64,000 nucleotides of DNA from Streptomyces aquilus. GTDB taxonomy: Bacteria; Actinomycetota; Actinomycetes; Streptomycetales; Streptomycetaceae. A program made the position numbers and the translations under genes. The stretch is taken from the NCBI RefSeq assembly GCF_003955715.1, contig NZ_CP034463.1, positions 1,984,001 through 2,048,000 on the forward strand. Reading direction: 5' to 3'. Each line of letters begins with the position of its first letter. Position 1 is the stretch's first letter. Under the pieces are notes generated by a model, which ran no database searches, was not told the DNA's origin, and saw only the letters and a program-made list of their open reading frames with translations. This document shows positions 16,187-24,038 of the stretch, piece by piece.

Positions 16187-16229
16187 ATGCTACGAGATAC
16201 CGCGTCGAACAACTCGATTGTGCTACGAG
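16187..16229. promoter_or_regulatory. LysR/EamA divergent control region with TGCTACGAG repeats
   Basis: TGCTACGAG occurs at 16188-16196 and 16221-16229, 33 bases apart. The left copy overlaps the putative -10 box (TAGCAT on the lower strand, 16187-16192) of the LysR gene. Two identical sites three helical turns apart suggest autoregulation and control of the exporter. Confidence 0.5.
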
Positions 16230-16253
16230 GTTTTCGGCGTCATCGTGGTCACC

Positions 16254-17303
16254 ATGACCACCGCCGCCCCCACCCGCCCCCGCTCCCTCGACTGGCGACT
16301 GCGTTTCGCCGCGCTCTCCCTGATCTGGGGTTTCAGCTTCCTGCTCATCAAGGTGGGCACGGACGGGTACGCCCCGTTCCAGGTCACCTTCGGGCGGCTG
16401 CTGTTCGGGACGCTGGTACTGGGGGCCGCGATGGCGGTGAAGCGGGAGCGGCTGCCGCGGGGCGCCCGGATCTGGGGGCATCTGGCGATGGCCGCCCTCC
16501 TCCTCAACGCCCTGCCGTTCTCGCTCTTCGCGTACGCGGAGCTGACGATTCCGTCCACGCTGGCGGGCATCTGCAACGCGACCTCGCCGCTGTGGGGCAT
16601 GGCCCTGTCCGTGGTCGCCCTCTCCGAGGACCGGCCCACGCGGGTCCGGGTGGCCGGGCTCGGGATCGGGTTCCTCGGGGTGCTGACGGTGCTGGGCGCC
16701 TGGCAGGGCTTCCACGGCCTGGACGCCCGGGGCACGGCGATGGCGCTGCTGGCCTCGCTGAGCTACCCGATCGGCTGGATCTACGTCCGCCGCACGCTGG
16801 CCGGATCGGGCCACTCCCATCTCTCCATGACCGGGGCCCAGTTGCTGCTCGCGACGCTCCAACTGGCTGTCATCACCCCGTTGTTCACCTCCACCCCGAC
16901 GCACTTCGCCGCCATGCCCCTGCTGGCGATCGCCGCCCTGGGCACGCTCGGCACCGGGCTGGCCCTCCTCGTCCAGTACGGCCTGGTCGCCGAAGTCGGG
17001 CCCACGACCGCCCAGATGGTCACGTACTTCATCCCGGTCATCGCCACGGCAGCGGGCGTCGCGATCCTCGGGGAGCCGCTGAGCTGGTCGACGCCGGTAG
17101 GGGCGGCGATCGTGCTGGCGGGGGCGGCGTTGACCCAGGCGAAGCGGACTCCGCGGGCCGACAGCGCCACCGGCAGCCCGAACCCGGTCGGCCGCACCGT
17201 CCGCCCCTCCGAACCCGCCGACCGGGCGAGGCGCACTTCCCCCGTCGCGGACGAGGCGATCCCCAGCCCGGCCCCCGCCCCAGCCTCGACCCCGGCCGAC
17301 TAG
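16254..17303 (+). CDS. EamA-family (DMT) transporter
   Basis: The protein of about 349 residues has ten hydrophobic segments and two EamA repeats. The first begins at LRFAALSLIWGFSFLLIKVGTDG and the second near MALLASLSYPIGWIYVRR. The family exports metabolites, often amino acids or toxic analogues. The last 50 residues are a hydrophilic Pro/Ala/Arg-rich tail. The frame is open to an ATG at 16218, but the ATG at 16254 begins MTTAAPTRP and gives the usual short cytoplasmic N-terminus. It is divergent from the LysR gene, its likely regulator. Confidence 0.85.
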   Translation: MTTAAPTRPRSLDWRLRFAALSLIWGFSFLLIKVGTDGYAPFQVTFGRLLFGTLVLGAAMAVKRERLPRGARIWGHLAMAALLLNALPFSLFAYAELTIPSTLAGICNATSPLWGMALSVVALSEDRPTRVRVAGLGIGFLGVLTVLGAWQGFHGLDARGTAMALLASLSYPIGWIYVRRTLAGSGHSHLSMTGAQLLLATLQLAVITPLFTSTPTHFAAMPLLAIAALGTLGTGLALLVQYGLVAEVGPTTAQMVTYFIPVIATAAGVAILGEPLSWSTPVGAAIVLAGAALTQAKRTPRADSATGSPNPVGRTVRPSEPADRARRTSPVADEAIPSPAPAPASTPAD

Positions 17304-17328
17304 GCCGGCCACACCCCAGCCGACGGCG

Positions 17329-18660
17329 TCACACGTACCCCCGCCCCGGCCCGGGCCCCACCGCCGCCGCGATCGCCGCGGCCAGCGGCGCTGTCTCCGA
17401 CTCGGTCAGTCTCGCGATCGTGACGCGGATGCCGGGGGCCGCGTCCAGTCGGAAGCGGGCTCCGGGGGCCACCGCCCAGCCCGCGTGCAGGAGGCGGGAG
17501 ACCGCGCCCGTCTCGTCGGGGACCGGGATCCAGACGTTCAGGCCGCTGCGGCCGTGTGCGGGGACGCCGCGTTTCGCCAGTTCCGCGATCAGGGTGTCGC
17601 GGCGGGCGGCGTACGCGGCCGCCACCGCCTTCGGGTCGATCGCCCCCTCGGCCCACAGCCGGGCGACCGCCCCCTGCGTGATCCTGCTGACCCAGCCGGG
17701 CCCGAGACGCTGCCGCCCGCGCACCCGGTCGACGGTGACGGGATCGCCCGTGAACACGGCGAGCCGCAGGTCGGGGCCGTAGGCCTTGGCGGCCGAGCGG
17801 ACGAACGCCCAGCTGCGGGTGGTGCCGGCCAAGGGATGCAGGGGCAGGTCGACGATGCCGTGACCGTGGTCGTCCTCGATGAGGAGGGTGTCCGGGTGCT
17901 GCTTCAGCACGGCGCGCAGGGCACGCGCGCGTGCGGCGGTCACCGCGGCGCCGGTCGGGTTCTGAGCCCGGTCGGTGACGATCAGGGCGCGCGCACCCGA
18001 CCGCAGCGCCCGCCGGACGTCGTCCGGGAGCGGACCCTCGTCGTCCACCCCGACCGGAGCGGTACGCAGTCCGATGGCCGGGATCAGGTCCAGCAGGCTG
18101 CCCCAGCCCGGGTCCTCGACGGCGACCGTGTCGCCCGGCTTGAGGTGCGCCGCCAGGACGCGTTCGATCGCGTCGAGGGAGCCGGAGGCCACCGCGAGAG
18201 GCCCGTCCGGGACGCCGTCGGCGTCCAGCGCGGCGCGCGCGAGCCGGGCCAGCTCCGGGTCCATGGCCGCCTCCCCGTACATCACCGGTTCCCGGTCGTT
18301 GTGCCCGGCCGCCGCCGCGAACACTCCCGCCAGCGCGGGCAACAGCTCCGGGTCGGGGTTGCCGCTCGCCACGTCCCGTACGCCCTCCGGCACCTCCACC
18401 CGGATCGACTCCCGCGCGGTCGTGGCCGGCTTGGGCCGCACGCGGCTGCCCCGGCGCCCCGCGGTCTCGATCACCCCGCGCTCGCGCAGGACGCGGTACG
18501 CCGCCGCGACCGTGTTCGGGTTCACCCCGAGCTCGCCCGCCAACTCCCGCATGGGCGGCAGGAGTTGACCCGGCTCCAGATCACCGGCACCCACCGCGCG
18601 CTCGACGCTCGCCGCGATCTCGGCTGCGCCCCGCCCTTCGATCCGATATCCTCCTAGCAC
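17329..18660 (-). CDS. MocR-family GntR/aminotransferase regulator
   Basis: The 443-residue chimera has an N-terminal GntR winged helix (LPPMRELAGELGVNPNTVAAAYRVLRERG, residues about 34-62). A fold-type I aminotransferase domain follows. RSAAKAYGPDLRLAVF probably holds the PLP lysine and LIEDDHGHGIV the PLP-ring acid. MocR proteins such as PdxR and GabR sense PLP with an amine or amino acid. It is divergent from a PPOX-like gene, the usual partner of PdxR-like regulators in Actinobacteria. The GTG at 18660 lies seven bases after a CATAAT box, so no ribosome site is needed. Confidence 0.9.
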   Translation of the reverse strand: MLGGYRIEGRGAAEIAASVERAVGAGDLEPGQLLPPMRELAGELGVNPNTVAAAYRVLRERGVIETAGRRGSRVRPKPATTARESIRVEVPEGVRDVASGNPDPELLPALAGVFAAAAGHNDREPVMYGEAAMDPELARLARAALDADGVPDGPLAVASGSLDAIERVLAAHLKPGDTVAVEDPGWGSLLDLIPAIGLRTAPVGVDDEGPLPDDVRRALRSGARALIVTDRAQNPTGAAVTAARARALRAVLKQHPDTLLIEDDHGHGIVDLPLHPLAGTTRSWAFVRSAAKAYGPDLRLAVFTGDPVTVDRVRGRQRLGPGWVSRITQGAVARLWAEGAIDPKAVAAAYAARRDTLIAELAKRGVPAHGRSGLNVWIPVPDETGAVSRLLHAGWAVAPGARFRLDAAPGIRVTIARLTESETAPLAAAIAAAVGPGPGRGYV

Positions 18661-18667
18661 AAAACAG

Positions 18668-18696
18668 ATTATGCACTAGTGCAATAGCGGTCGCAA
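18668..18696 (-). promoter_or_regulatory. Leaderless promoter of the MocR gene with internal palindrome
   Basis: Read on the lower strand, TTGCGA (18691-18696), 17 bases and CATAAT (18668-18673) form a promoter whose start point would fall on the GTG at 18660. The perfect palindrome TGCACTAGTGCA (18672-18683) overlaps the -10 and spacer, a position suited to repression. Confidence 0.6.
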
Positions 18697-18699
18697 CTC

Positions 18700-18735
18700 G
18701 TTGCCACTCGTACCGCTGTTGCCACTCGTACCGCT
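18700..18735 (+). repeat. Perfect 18-bp tandem repeat, probable MocR operator
   Basis: GTTGCCACTCGTACCGCT is present twice in direct tandem (18700-18717 and 18718-18735), ending 12 bases before the PPOX-like start. MocR/PdxR proteins are known to bind direct repeats, so this is the likely operator. That link is inferred. Confidence 0.65.
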
Positions 18736-18747
18736 ATGGAGACCGCC

Positions 18748-19434
18748 ATGCAGGGGACCACGCAGCCGACGACACCACAGCCCGCCGCCTACCCGGCGAC
18801 CGACCGCACGGTGCCCACCCGCTCCGCGGACCGTGCCTCGTACGACAAGGACGTCGTGCACGCGATACTCGACGAGGCCTACGTCTGCCACCTCGGCTTC
18901 GTCCGCGACGGCGCCCCGGTCGTGCTGCCGACGCTCTTCGCCCGGGTCGGCTCACGCCTCTACGTCCACGGCTCGACCGGCTCGCGCCCGCTGCGGATGA
19001 CCGGCCAGGCCGACCCGGGTCTCCCGGTGTGCCTGACGGTCACGCACGTCGACGCGTTGATCCTGGCCCGCTCCGCCTTCCACCACTCGATCAACTACCG
19101 GTCCGTGGTGGTGCACGGCACCGCGTACGACGTGACGGACCCGGAGGAGAAGCGCCTCGCCCTGGACGCGCTCGTCGACCACGTCGTGGCGGGCCGGTCC
19201 AAGGACTCGCGGCCCGCCAACAAGAAGGAGCTGGCCGCCACCGCCGTCATCCGCCTCGACCTGGACGAGGTCTCCGCGAAGATGCGCACCGGCGGGGTGA
19301 ACGACGAGCCCGAGGACCTCGCCCTCCCCCACTGGGCCGGTGTCGTCCCGCTGCGCAAGGGCTACGACACCCCGGTCGGCGACCCCGACCTGGCTCCCGG
19401 CACCGGCCTCCCCGACTACCTCGCGGCCCTGTGA
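18748..19434 (+). CDS. Pyridoxamine 5'-phosphate oxidase-related flavin-binding protein
   Basis: The 228-residue split-barrel flavoprotein of the nitroreductase/FMN-binding PPOX group opens with YDKDVVHAILDEAYVCHLGFV. The later core LYVHGSTGSRPLRMTGQADPGLPVCLTVTHVDALILARSAFHHSINYRSV-type sequence contains the FMN-phosphate and dimer-contact segments. The ATG at 18748 is chosen because GGAG lies six bases upstream. An ATG at 18736 has no ribosome site. It is divergent from the MocR regulator and overlaps the following PaiB-like gene by one base (TGATG). A role in vitamin B6 or flavin redox balance is likely but unproven. Confidence 0.85.
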   Translation: MQGTTQPTTPQPAAYPATDRTVPTRSADRASYDKDVVHAILDEAYVCHLGFVRDGAPVVLPTLFARVGSRLYVHGSTGSRPLRMTGQADPGLPVCLTVTHVDALILARSAFHHSINYRSVVVHGTAYDVTDPEEKRLALDALVDHVVAGRSKDSRPANKKELAATAVIRLDLDEVSAKMRTGGVNDEPEDLALPHWAGVVPLRKGYDTPVGDPDLAPGTGLPDYLAAL

Positions 19435-20066
19435 TGCTGATCCATCCTTGGGACGCGCCGCACGCCGACGCGGAGTGGCAACAGTGGCTCGCGGTACGGG
19501 ACTTCGGCACGCTCGTCGTCAACGGCCCGGACGGCGAGCCGCCGTACGCCCAGCCGCTGCACTTCCTGTACGACGCCGAGCGCGGCGAGGTCCTCACCCA
19601 CCTGGCCCGCCCCCACCCGATGTGGGCGGCGCTGTCGGCGCACCCCGACGTCGTGCTGAGCGTGGTCGACGACTACGTGTACGTCCCCGGCCCCTGGCAG
19701 GCCGACCCGGACGTCCCGGCCGAGCACGGCACGCCGACCAGCTTCTACGCGGCCGTCCAACTCCGCTGCCGGGCCCATGTGGTGGACGACCCGGCCGAGA
19801 AGGCCGCGCTGCTCAACCGGCAGGTCGGCCACTTCCAGCCGGAGGGCGGTACGGCCGAAGTGGCGGTCGGCGAGGTGCCGTTCGACCGGCTGCTGTCGGG
19901 CCTGCGTGGGGTGCGGCTCGAAGTCACCGGCGTACGGGCGAAGTTCAAGTACGGGGGGCGGCGGAGCGCGGAGGTCCAGGACTCGATCGCCGTACGCCTC
20001 GCGGAGCGGGCGGGTCCGCGGGACGCGGCGGCGCGTGCGCACATGCTGCGCCGCCGCGTCGGCTGA
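19434..20066 (+). CDS. PaiB-like FMN-binding protein
   Basis: The 210-residue protein of the PaiB/transcriptional-repressor FMN-binding family starts MLIHPWDAPHADAEWQQWLA. It contains TLVVNGPDGEPPYAQPLHFLYDA, LARPHPMWAALS and SFYAAVQLRCRA, which are all family signatures. Bacillus PaiB represses protease and sporulation genes. Many homologues are simply FMN-binding proteins, and a DNA-binding role is not evident here. The ATG overlaps the stop of the PPOX-like gene, so the two are translationally coupled and share the MocR-controlled promoter. Confidence 0.8.
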   Translation: MLIHPWDAPHADAEWQQWLAVRDFGTLVVNGPDGEPPYAQPLHFLYDAERGEVLTHLARPHPMWAALSAHPDVVLSVVDDYVYVPGPWQADPDVPAEHGTPTSFYAAVQLRCRAHVVDDPAEKAALLNRQVGHFQPEGGTAEVAVGEVPFDRLLSGLRGVRLEVTGVRAKFKYGGRRSAEVQDSIAVRLAERAGPRDAAARAHMLRRRVG

Positions 20067-20070
20067 AGCC

Positions 20071-21024
20071 CTACACCGGTACGGGCTCGCCGCGCCGCAC
20101 GGCGCGGGTCTCGGCCACCGCGAGCCCGGTGACCGACCCCAGCATCAGGAAGGTGCCGAGAAGGGTGGGCGCCGTCAGGTGCTCACCGAGCAGGGTCACG
20201 GCGAGCACCGCCGCGCTGACCGGCTCCAGCAGCATGATCACGGACACCGTCGCCGACCGTACGGCCGCCGCGCCCGCGAAGTACAGGGCGTAGGCGAGGG
20301 CCGTGGGGACGGCGGCGAGGTAGGCCAACAGCCAGAGCAGCAGGCCCGGTTCGACGGTGTGCGGGACCAGTCCCTCGGCCAGCGCGAACGGCAGCAGCAG
20401 CGCGCTGGTGACGGCGAACACCCCGACGGACGTGGCGGCCGCGTCCGCCTCGCCGTCACGGCCCCAGCGGCGGGTGAGCAGGGTCATCGCGGACCCCCCG
20501 GCCGCCGAGGCCAGTCCGCACAGCACACCCCAGGGCCGTACGGCGGAACCCCCGCCCCCGAGGGTCAGCACGCCGAGCCCGGCGAGCGCCCCGACGACGG
20601 CGACCGTGCCACCGCGCCCGAGCCGCTCCCGCAGCGTGAGCCGGGCGCCGAGCGCGACGAGGACGGGCCCGGCGCCGAGCGTGACGACGGTGGCCACGGC
20701 GAGTCCGGTGGAGCGTACGGCCGCGAAGTAGCCGGTCTGGAACACGGCGAGCCCGAGGCCCGTGACCCCCGCCCGCCACACCGTGCGGCCCAGCGGTCCG
20801 CGCGCGGCGGTACGGGTCCGGGGGCGCAGCAGGCGTACGGCGGCCAGCAGCACGAGCCCGGACGCGCAGCGCCAGAAGGACAGGGCGACGGGCCCCAGAT
20901 CGCTGACCCCGTAGGCCAGCGCGGCGACCGCGCCCGCGGTGCCCCAGGCGACACCGGCGATGATCAGATAGAGCAGGCCTCGCCCGACGGGCAGGCCGGA
21001 AGAAGCAGCAGAAGCATTCGACAC
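20071..21024 (-). CDS. EamA-family transporter under a leader-peptide attenuator
   Basis: The 317-residue DMT exporter has ten membrane segments, with the first repeat starting [43 protein letters not shown] sequence. The second repeat shows [21 protein letters not shown]. The GTG at 21024 has GGAG seven bases upstream, and that ribosome site lies against a stem described separately. The 160-base leader contains a 12-codon frame and alternative hairpins, so expression is probably controlled by ribosome stalling. The substrate may be the amino acid or inhibitor sensed there. A second EamA gene lies directly upstream on the same strand. Confidence 0.85.
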   Translation of the reverse strand: MSNASAASSGLPVGRGLLYLIIAGVAWGTAGAVAALAYGVSDLGPVALSFWRCASGLVLLAAVRLLRPRTRTAARGPLGRTVWRAGVTGLGLAVFQTGYFAAVRSTGLAVATVVTLGAGPVLVALGARLTLRERLGRGGTVAVVGALAGLGVLTLGGGGSAVRPWGVLCGLASAAGGSAMTLLTRRWGRDGEADAAATSVGVFAVTSALLLPFALAEGLVPHTVEPGLLLWLLAYLAAVPTALAYALYFAGAAAVRSATVSVIMLLEPVSAAVLAVTLLGEHLTAPTLLGTFLMLGSVTGLAVAETRAVRRGEPVPV

Positions 21025-21033
21025 TTGTCGTCT

Positions 21034-21146
21034 CCGCAGACATGGAGAAGCGGGGAACCCGGCTCAGCGGGGTCCGTGGACTTCGTCTGCGGGCAGCACC
21101 GTTCCGCCCCGCGGGCGGCAGGGCGGGAATGACCGGAGGGCCCGCC
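21034..21146 (-). promoter_or_regulatory. Attenuator-like RNA leader with SD-sequestering stem
   Basis: On the lower strand CCGCC at the end of the leader frame (21150-21154) can pair with GGCGG just after its stop (21142-21146). The same GGCGGG can instead pair with CCCGCC downstream (21122-21127). Farther on, CCGCAGAC (21083-21090) is complementary to GTCTGCGG (21034-21041), the latter abutting the GGAG of the EamA gene. These are mutually exclusive or masking structures of the attenuator kind. Folding was done by eye. Confidence 0.5.
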
Positions 21147-21185
21147 TCAGGCGGCCGGCGGTGCGATGACGTAGTGCGTGTGCAT
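21147..21185 (-). CDS. Putative 12-residue leader peptide MHTHYVIAPPAA
   Basis: ATG at 21185 opens a 12-codon frame ending in TGA at 21147, 123 bases before the EamA start. It has no ribosome site. The upstream TAGGCT box ends seven bases before the ATG, as expected for a leaderless RNA. The peptide has two histidines, a tyrosine and a Pro-Pro pair near its end, features that can slow ribosomes. The last codons form one arm of an alternative hairpin. It is too short for ordinary gene finding. Confidence 0.5.
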   Translation of the reverse strand: MHTHYVIAPPAA

Positions 21186-21192
21186 GATCGGC

Positions 21193-21222
21193 AGCCTAGG
21201 CAGCCGTCGAGCGGCGGGACAA
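21193..21222 (-). promoter_or_regulatory. Promoter for the EamA leader
   Basis: Lower-strand TTGTCC (21217-21222), an 18-base spacer and TAGGCT (21193-21198) sit over the 3' end of the upstream EamA gene. They predict a transcript starting at about 21185-21186, the A of the leader-peptide ATG. Confidence 0.5.
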
Positions 21223-22200
21223 CTCCCTTTCCGGCCCGCCGCTCGCCACCGGGTCCGGGGACGGCTTGACCGGGGTCGAGGACTGCGCGATGAAGGCACC
21301 GAGCAGGACGATCACGCCGCCGAGGATCTGCGGGGCGGACAGGTGCTCGCCGAGCAGGACCCAGGCCAGCACGGTCGCGACCACCGCTTCCAGACAGGCG
21401 ACGACCGTGGCGACCTGCGGGGAGAGCCGGCGCACGGAGACCACGCCGGTGACGTAGGCGACGACCGTGGCGACGAGCACGATCCAGGACAGCAGCAGGG
21501 CGGCCGCGACGGAGGTGCCGTTCATGTCCGCGGTGCCGCCGAGCACGGACCAGTCCATCGACCACGGGCGGGCGACGACGGTGAGGACGGCGGCGCCGAC
21601 CAGGAGGCCGTACGCGATGACGCCCAGCGGGTCGGGAGTGTCGGCGCCGGAGTCGGTGCCCTGGTCGGACAGGACGAAGTAGCCGACCTGGCAGCAGGCC
21701 GCGCCCAGCGCGAGCAGCAGGCCGACCGCGTCGATGCTCAGCCCCGACCAGACCTCGACGACACAGGCGAGGCCGCCGACGGCGAGGACCACGCCGACCG
21801 CGGCGGCACGCGTGACCGGCCGCCGCTGCACGAACCGCACCCAGCCGAGCACGAGGGCGGGTGCGAGGTACTCGATGAGCAGCGCGACTCCCACCGGCAG
21901 CCGGGAGATCGAGGCGAAGTAGAACGCCTGCACCCCGGCCACGCCGAGCAGTCCGAACCCGGCGAGCAGGGCGGGGCGGCGGCGCAGCAGCGCCCGGTGG
22001 CGCACGGCGAGCGGCAGCATCACCAGGGCCGCGCCGGCCACCCGGAGCCACACCACGTGGAGCGGGTCGAGGCCCGCCTCGATCAGCGGCTTGGCCGCGA
22101 CACCGGAACCTCCGAAGGCGACCGCCGACGCGAGGGCGAGCCCGAGCCCGACCCCTCGGCCGCGGTGACCGGCACTGCTGTCAATCGTCTGCACCGGCAC
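21196..22200 (-). CDS. EamA-family transporter
   Basis: The DMT exporter has about 334 residues and ten membrane segments. The first begins GLGLALASAVAFGGSGVAAKPLIEAGLDPLHVVWLR-like sequence and the second repeat shows LLLALGAACCQVGYFVLSDQG. The C-terminal tail is hydrophilic (TPVKPSPDPVASGGPERE). The GTG at 22200 is taken as start, and 22194 is equally possible. Neither has a clear ribosome site. The family is probably shared with the downstream EamA gene, but the two are only distantly alike. The substrate is unknown. Confidence 0.8.
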   Translation of the reverse strand: MPVQTIDSSAGHRGRGVGLGLALASAVAFGGSGVAAKPLIEAGLDPLHVVWLRVAGAALVMLPLAVRHRALLRRRPALLAGFGLLGVAGVQAFYFASISRLPVGVALLIEYLAPALVLGWVRFVQRRPVTRAAAVGVVLAVGGLACVVEVWSGLSIDAVGLLLALGAACCQVGYFVLSDQGTDSGADTPDPLGVIAYGLLVGAAVLTVVARPWSMDWSVLGGTADMNGTSVAAALLLSWIVLVATVVAYVTGVVSVRRLSPQVATVVACLEAVVATVLAWVLLGEHLSAPQILGGVIVLLGAFIAQSSTPVKPSPDPVASGGPERELSRRSTAA

Positions 22201-22407
22201 ATGATGACAGGCGATGACATGACCGTCACCCCCGTTGACACCTGTCTCAACGGTTGGACGAGGCAGACGGCTCCGAGCGGTGACAGTCCGGCGTGCGGGT
22301 GTCCGGGGCGGCGGCCGTCTTACGCGGGCCTGTCGGGACCGGCGGCTCCTGGCCTGCGACTGTCCGGGCCAGTGCCTGCCTGGCGTGCGGCGGTCCGGCA
22401 TGCAGCT

Positions 22408-22435
22408 GCCCGGTCTGCCCCGGGGCAGACCGGGC
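22408..22435 (-). terminator. 28-bp perfect palindrome, terminator of the Clp-N gene
   Basis: Bases 22408-22421 are exactly complementary to 22422-22435 (arm GCCCGGTCTGCCCC). As RNA this gives a long GC stem with a tiny loop 34 bases past the stop codon at 22469. The surrounding 200 bases are rich in degenerate TGTCCGG repeats and hold no gene. Confidence 0.65.
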
Positions 22436-22468
22436 CGGCGCCTGTCCGGCCCGTGGTCGTCCGGTCGG

Positions 22469-23035
22469 CTAGTGGCTGTCCGGGACGCGGCCCTCAAGTC
22501 CCGTCAGCAGCGCTTCCGTGTCGATGCCGGCCCGGGTCAGTACCTCGACGGCACGGGCCTCGGGATCGGTGACGACCGCCGCGAGCAGGTCGACGCCGTT
22601 CGCCCGGTCCACGCCGCGACCGGCGGCGCGCTCGTGGGCGTACTCCATCGCGCCCGCCGCCAGCGGCGAGAGACCGTCCGCCTCCGTCACCACGGGCACC
22701 GCCCCGGAGTCCTCGACGCTGCCCTGCCAGCGCAGCCCGTAGCCGATGCTGCGCTGCACGAGATAGGCGAGCAGCCGGGCGAGCTGCGGTCCGCCCTCGA
22801 AGACGGCCCGCACCTCGGGGTCGTGCTCCAGGAGGGAGTGCAGCAGATGGGCCGTGTCGATCTGCCGGTCCCCGTCCCTGACCGCACGCCGGCGCGCGCC
22901 GGAGACCACCGCTGCCAGCTCCTCGCCGAGCCGGACATCGTGGTCCGCGCGATGACCTCCCGGCTCGCTCACCGACTGCCGGGGTATACGGGGTTGCACA
23001 TCCCCCACCCCATCAGTCCCGCCGGACCGGGTCAT
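22469..23035 (-). CDS. Clp N-terminal domain protein without ATPase
   Basis: The 188-residue protein carries two Clp_N-type helical repeats. The first is VRLGEELAAVVSGARRRAVRDGDRQIDTAHLLHSLLEHDPEVRAVF-like sequence. The second is LSPLAAGAMEYAHERAAGRGVDRANGVDLLAAVVTDPEARAVEVL-like sequence. The AAA+ domains of ClpA/ClpC are missing, so it may be an adaptor or competitor for Clp substrates or adaptors. Start choice is uncertain: ATG 23035 is used, while GTG 22999 with GGTGGGGG upstream would remove 12 residues. It is divergent from the small protein at 23197. Confidence 0.75.
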   Translation of the reverse strand: MTRSGGTDGVGDVQPRIPRQSVSEPGGHRADHDVRLGEELAAVVSGARRRAVRDGDRQIDTAHLLHSLLEHDPEVRAVFEGGPQLARLLAYLVQRSIGYGLRWQGSVEDSGAVPVVTEADGLSPLAAGAMEYAHERAAGRGVDRANGVDLLAAVVTDPEARAVEVLTRAGIDTEALLTGLEGRVPDSH

Positions 23036-23196
23036 CCCCGGCGGGAACCATCTTCGCGTCCCACGCAGAGTGGACCGGACGACCGGAATCTCCTCCTTGC
23101 GGATGAGATCAGGCCGTTCTTCCGTCGGGGGCGCGCGCCGCCTTGCTTCGCGCCCGGTACGCAACCGCCGTGCCCCCTCGTTCGTCCCACAGGGAC

Positions 23197-23385
23197 ATGG
23201 AGAGCAGGTACTGGCTGGTGGCGCTGCCGGCCGTGGACGGGATGCAGTACGTGTACCGGGTGTACGCCCCGGAGGACGCACTGCTCGCCGACCTGTTCTG
23301 GGAGGCGTGGCACTGCCACGACGAGAGCGCGTTCCCGCGGGCGTGGGACGTGTTCGACGCGGCGGTGATACGGCTGGTGGCCTGA
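23197..23385 (+). CDS. Small conserved-looking protein, 62 residues
   Basis: The frame MESRYWLVALPAVDGMQYVY to VIRLVA has G or C at nearly every third position, a strong sign that it is real. AGGGAC precedes the ATG. It is rich in Trp and Tyr, has no membrane segment, and may be a small cytosolic protein. The family is not recognised. It stands alone between a Clp-N gene and an SRPBCC gene. Confidence 0.6.
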   Translation: MESRYWLVALPAVDGMQYVYRVYAPEDALLADLFWEAWHCHDESAFPRAWDVFDAAVIRLVA

Positions 23386-23434
23386 CCGGTCGCCGACCCG
23401 ACCCGTCTCCACAATTTCTGACGGCCCATCAGCA

Positions 23435-23463
23435 TTGAATGTTGCAGGCCCTGCGGCTACGTT
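23435..23463 (+). promoter_or_regulatory. Promoter of the SRPBCC gene
   Basis: TTGAAT (23435-23440), 17 bases and TACGTT (23458-23463) match the housekeeping consensus well and would start RNA about 30 bases before the ATG at 23500. Confidence 0.6.
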
Positions 23464-23499
23464 CCGCGACACCGTAGCCGGAGACGAAGGGGTGGTCGC

Positions 23500-23928
23500 A
23501 TGGCCGAAGTCAGCGCGGAGGCACGGATCGAGGCGCCGGCCGAGAAGGTGTGGGGCCGGCTCACGGACTGGTCGTCGTACGGAGAGTGGAACGCCACCCA
23601 CACCAGCTTCCCCGAGGGCGGCCCGAAGAGCCTCGAAGTGGGCGGGACGTACCAGGAGAACATGAAGTTGATGGGCTTCCCGGCCGAGGTCGAGTGGACC
23701 ATCGACGAGTTGGAACCGGCCCGGGTGTTCGCCACGAAGGGCAAGGGGCCGATGGCGGTGAGCCTGGTCAACCGCTACACGCTCGTCCCGGACGGCGAGG
23801 CCACGACGGTCCGGATCGACAGTGAGTTCACGGGCGCGGCGGTGTCCCTGATGGCGGGCAAGCTCAAGGACTCGGCGACGGCCGCGCTGAACGAGTCGCT
23901 GCGGAAGCTGGCGGGACTGGTGGCCTGA
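23500..23928 (+). CDS. SRPBCC (START/Bet v1-like) family protein
   Basis: The 142-residue helix-grip protein opens MAEVSAEARIEAPAEKVWGRLTDWSSYGEWN, the hallmark first strand and helix of the SRPBCC fold. It ends in the long C-terminal helix KLKDSATAALNESLRKLAGL. The fold encloses a hydrophobic cavity. Members include polyketide cyclases and lipid-binding proteins, many without assigned ligands. AGGGGTGGTCGC supplies the ribosome site. The gene is single, convergent with the padR gene, with a strong hairpin between them. Confidence 0.8.
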   Translation: MAEVSAEARIEAPAEKVWGRLTDWSSYGEWNATHTSFPEGGPKSLEVGGTYQENMKLMGFPAEVEWTIDELEPARVFATKGKGPMAVSLVNRYTLVPDGEATTVRIDSEFTGAAVSLMAGKLKDSATAALNESLRKLAGLVA

Positions 23929-23945
23929 CCTCAGGAACACGGGAA

Positions 23946-23974
23946 GGCGCCCCGCGGAATATCCACGGGGCGCC
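23946..23974. terminator. Bidirectional hairpin between SRPBCC and padR genes
   Basis: GGCGCCCCG (23946-23954) pairs with CGGGGCGCC (23966-23974), a nine-bp GC stem placed between convergent genes, 18 bases after the SRPBCC stop. Confidence 0.7.
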
Positions 23975-24038
23975 TCTGTCCGACCCAACGGCCGCCGGTC
24001 AGCCCTCTCGGGTCTCCTTCTGCCTTCTTCAGCCTTCT

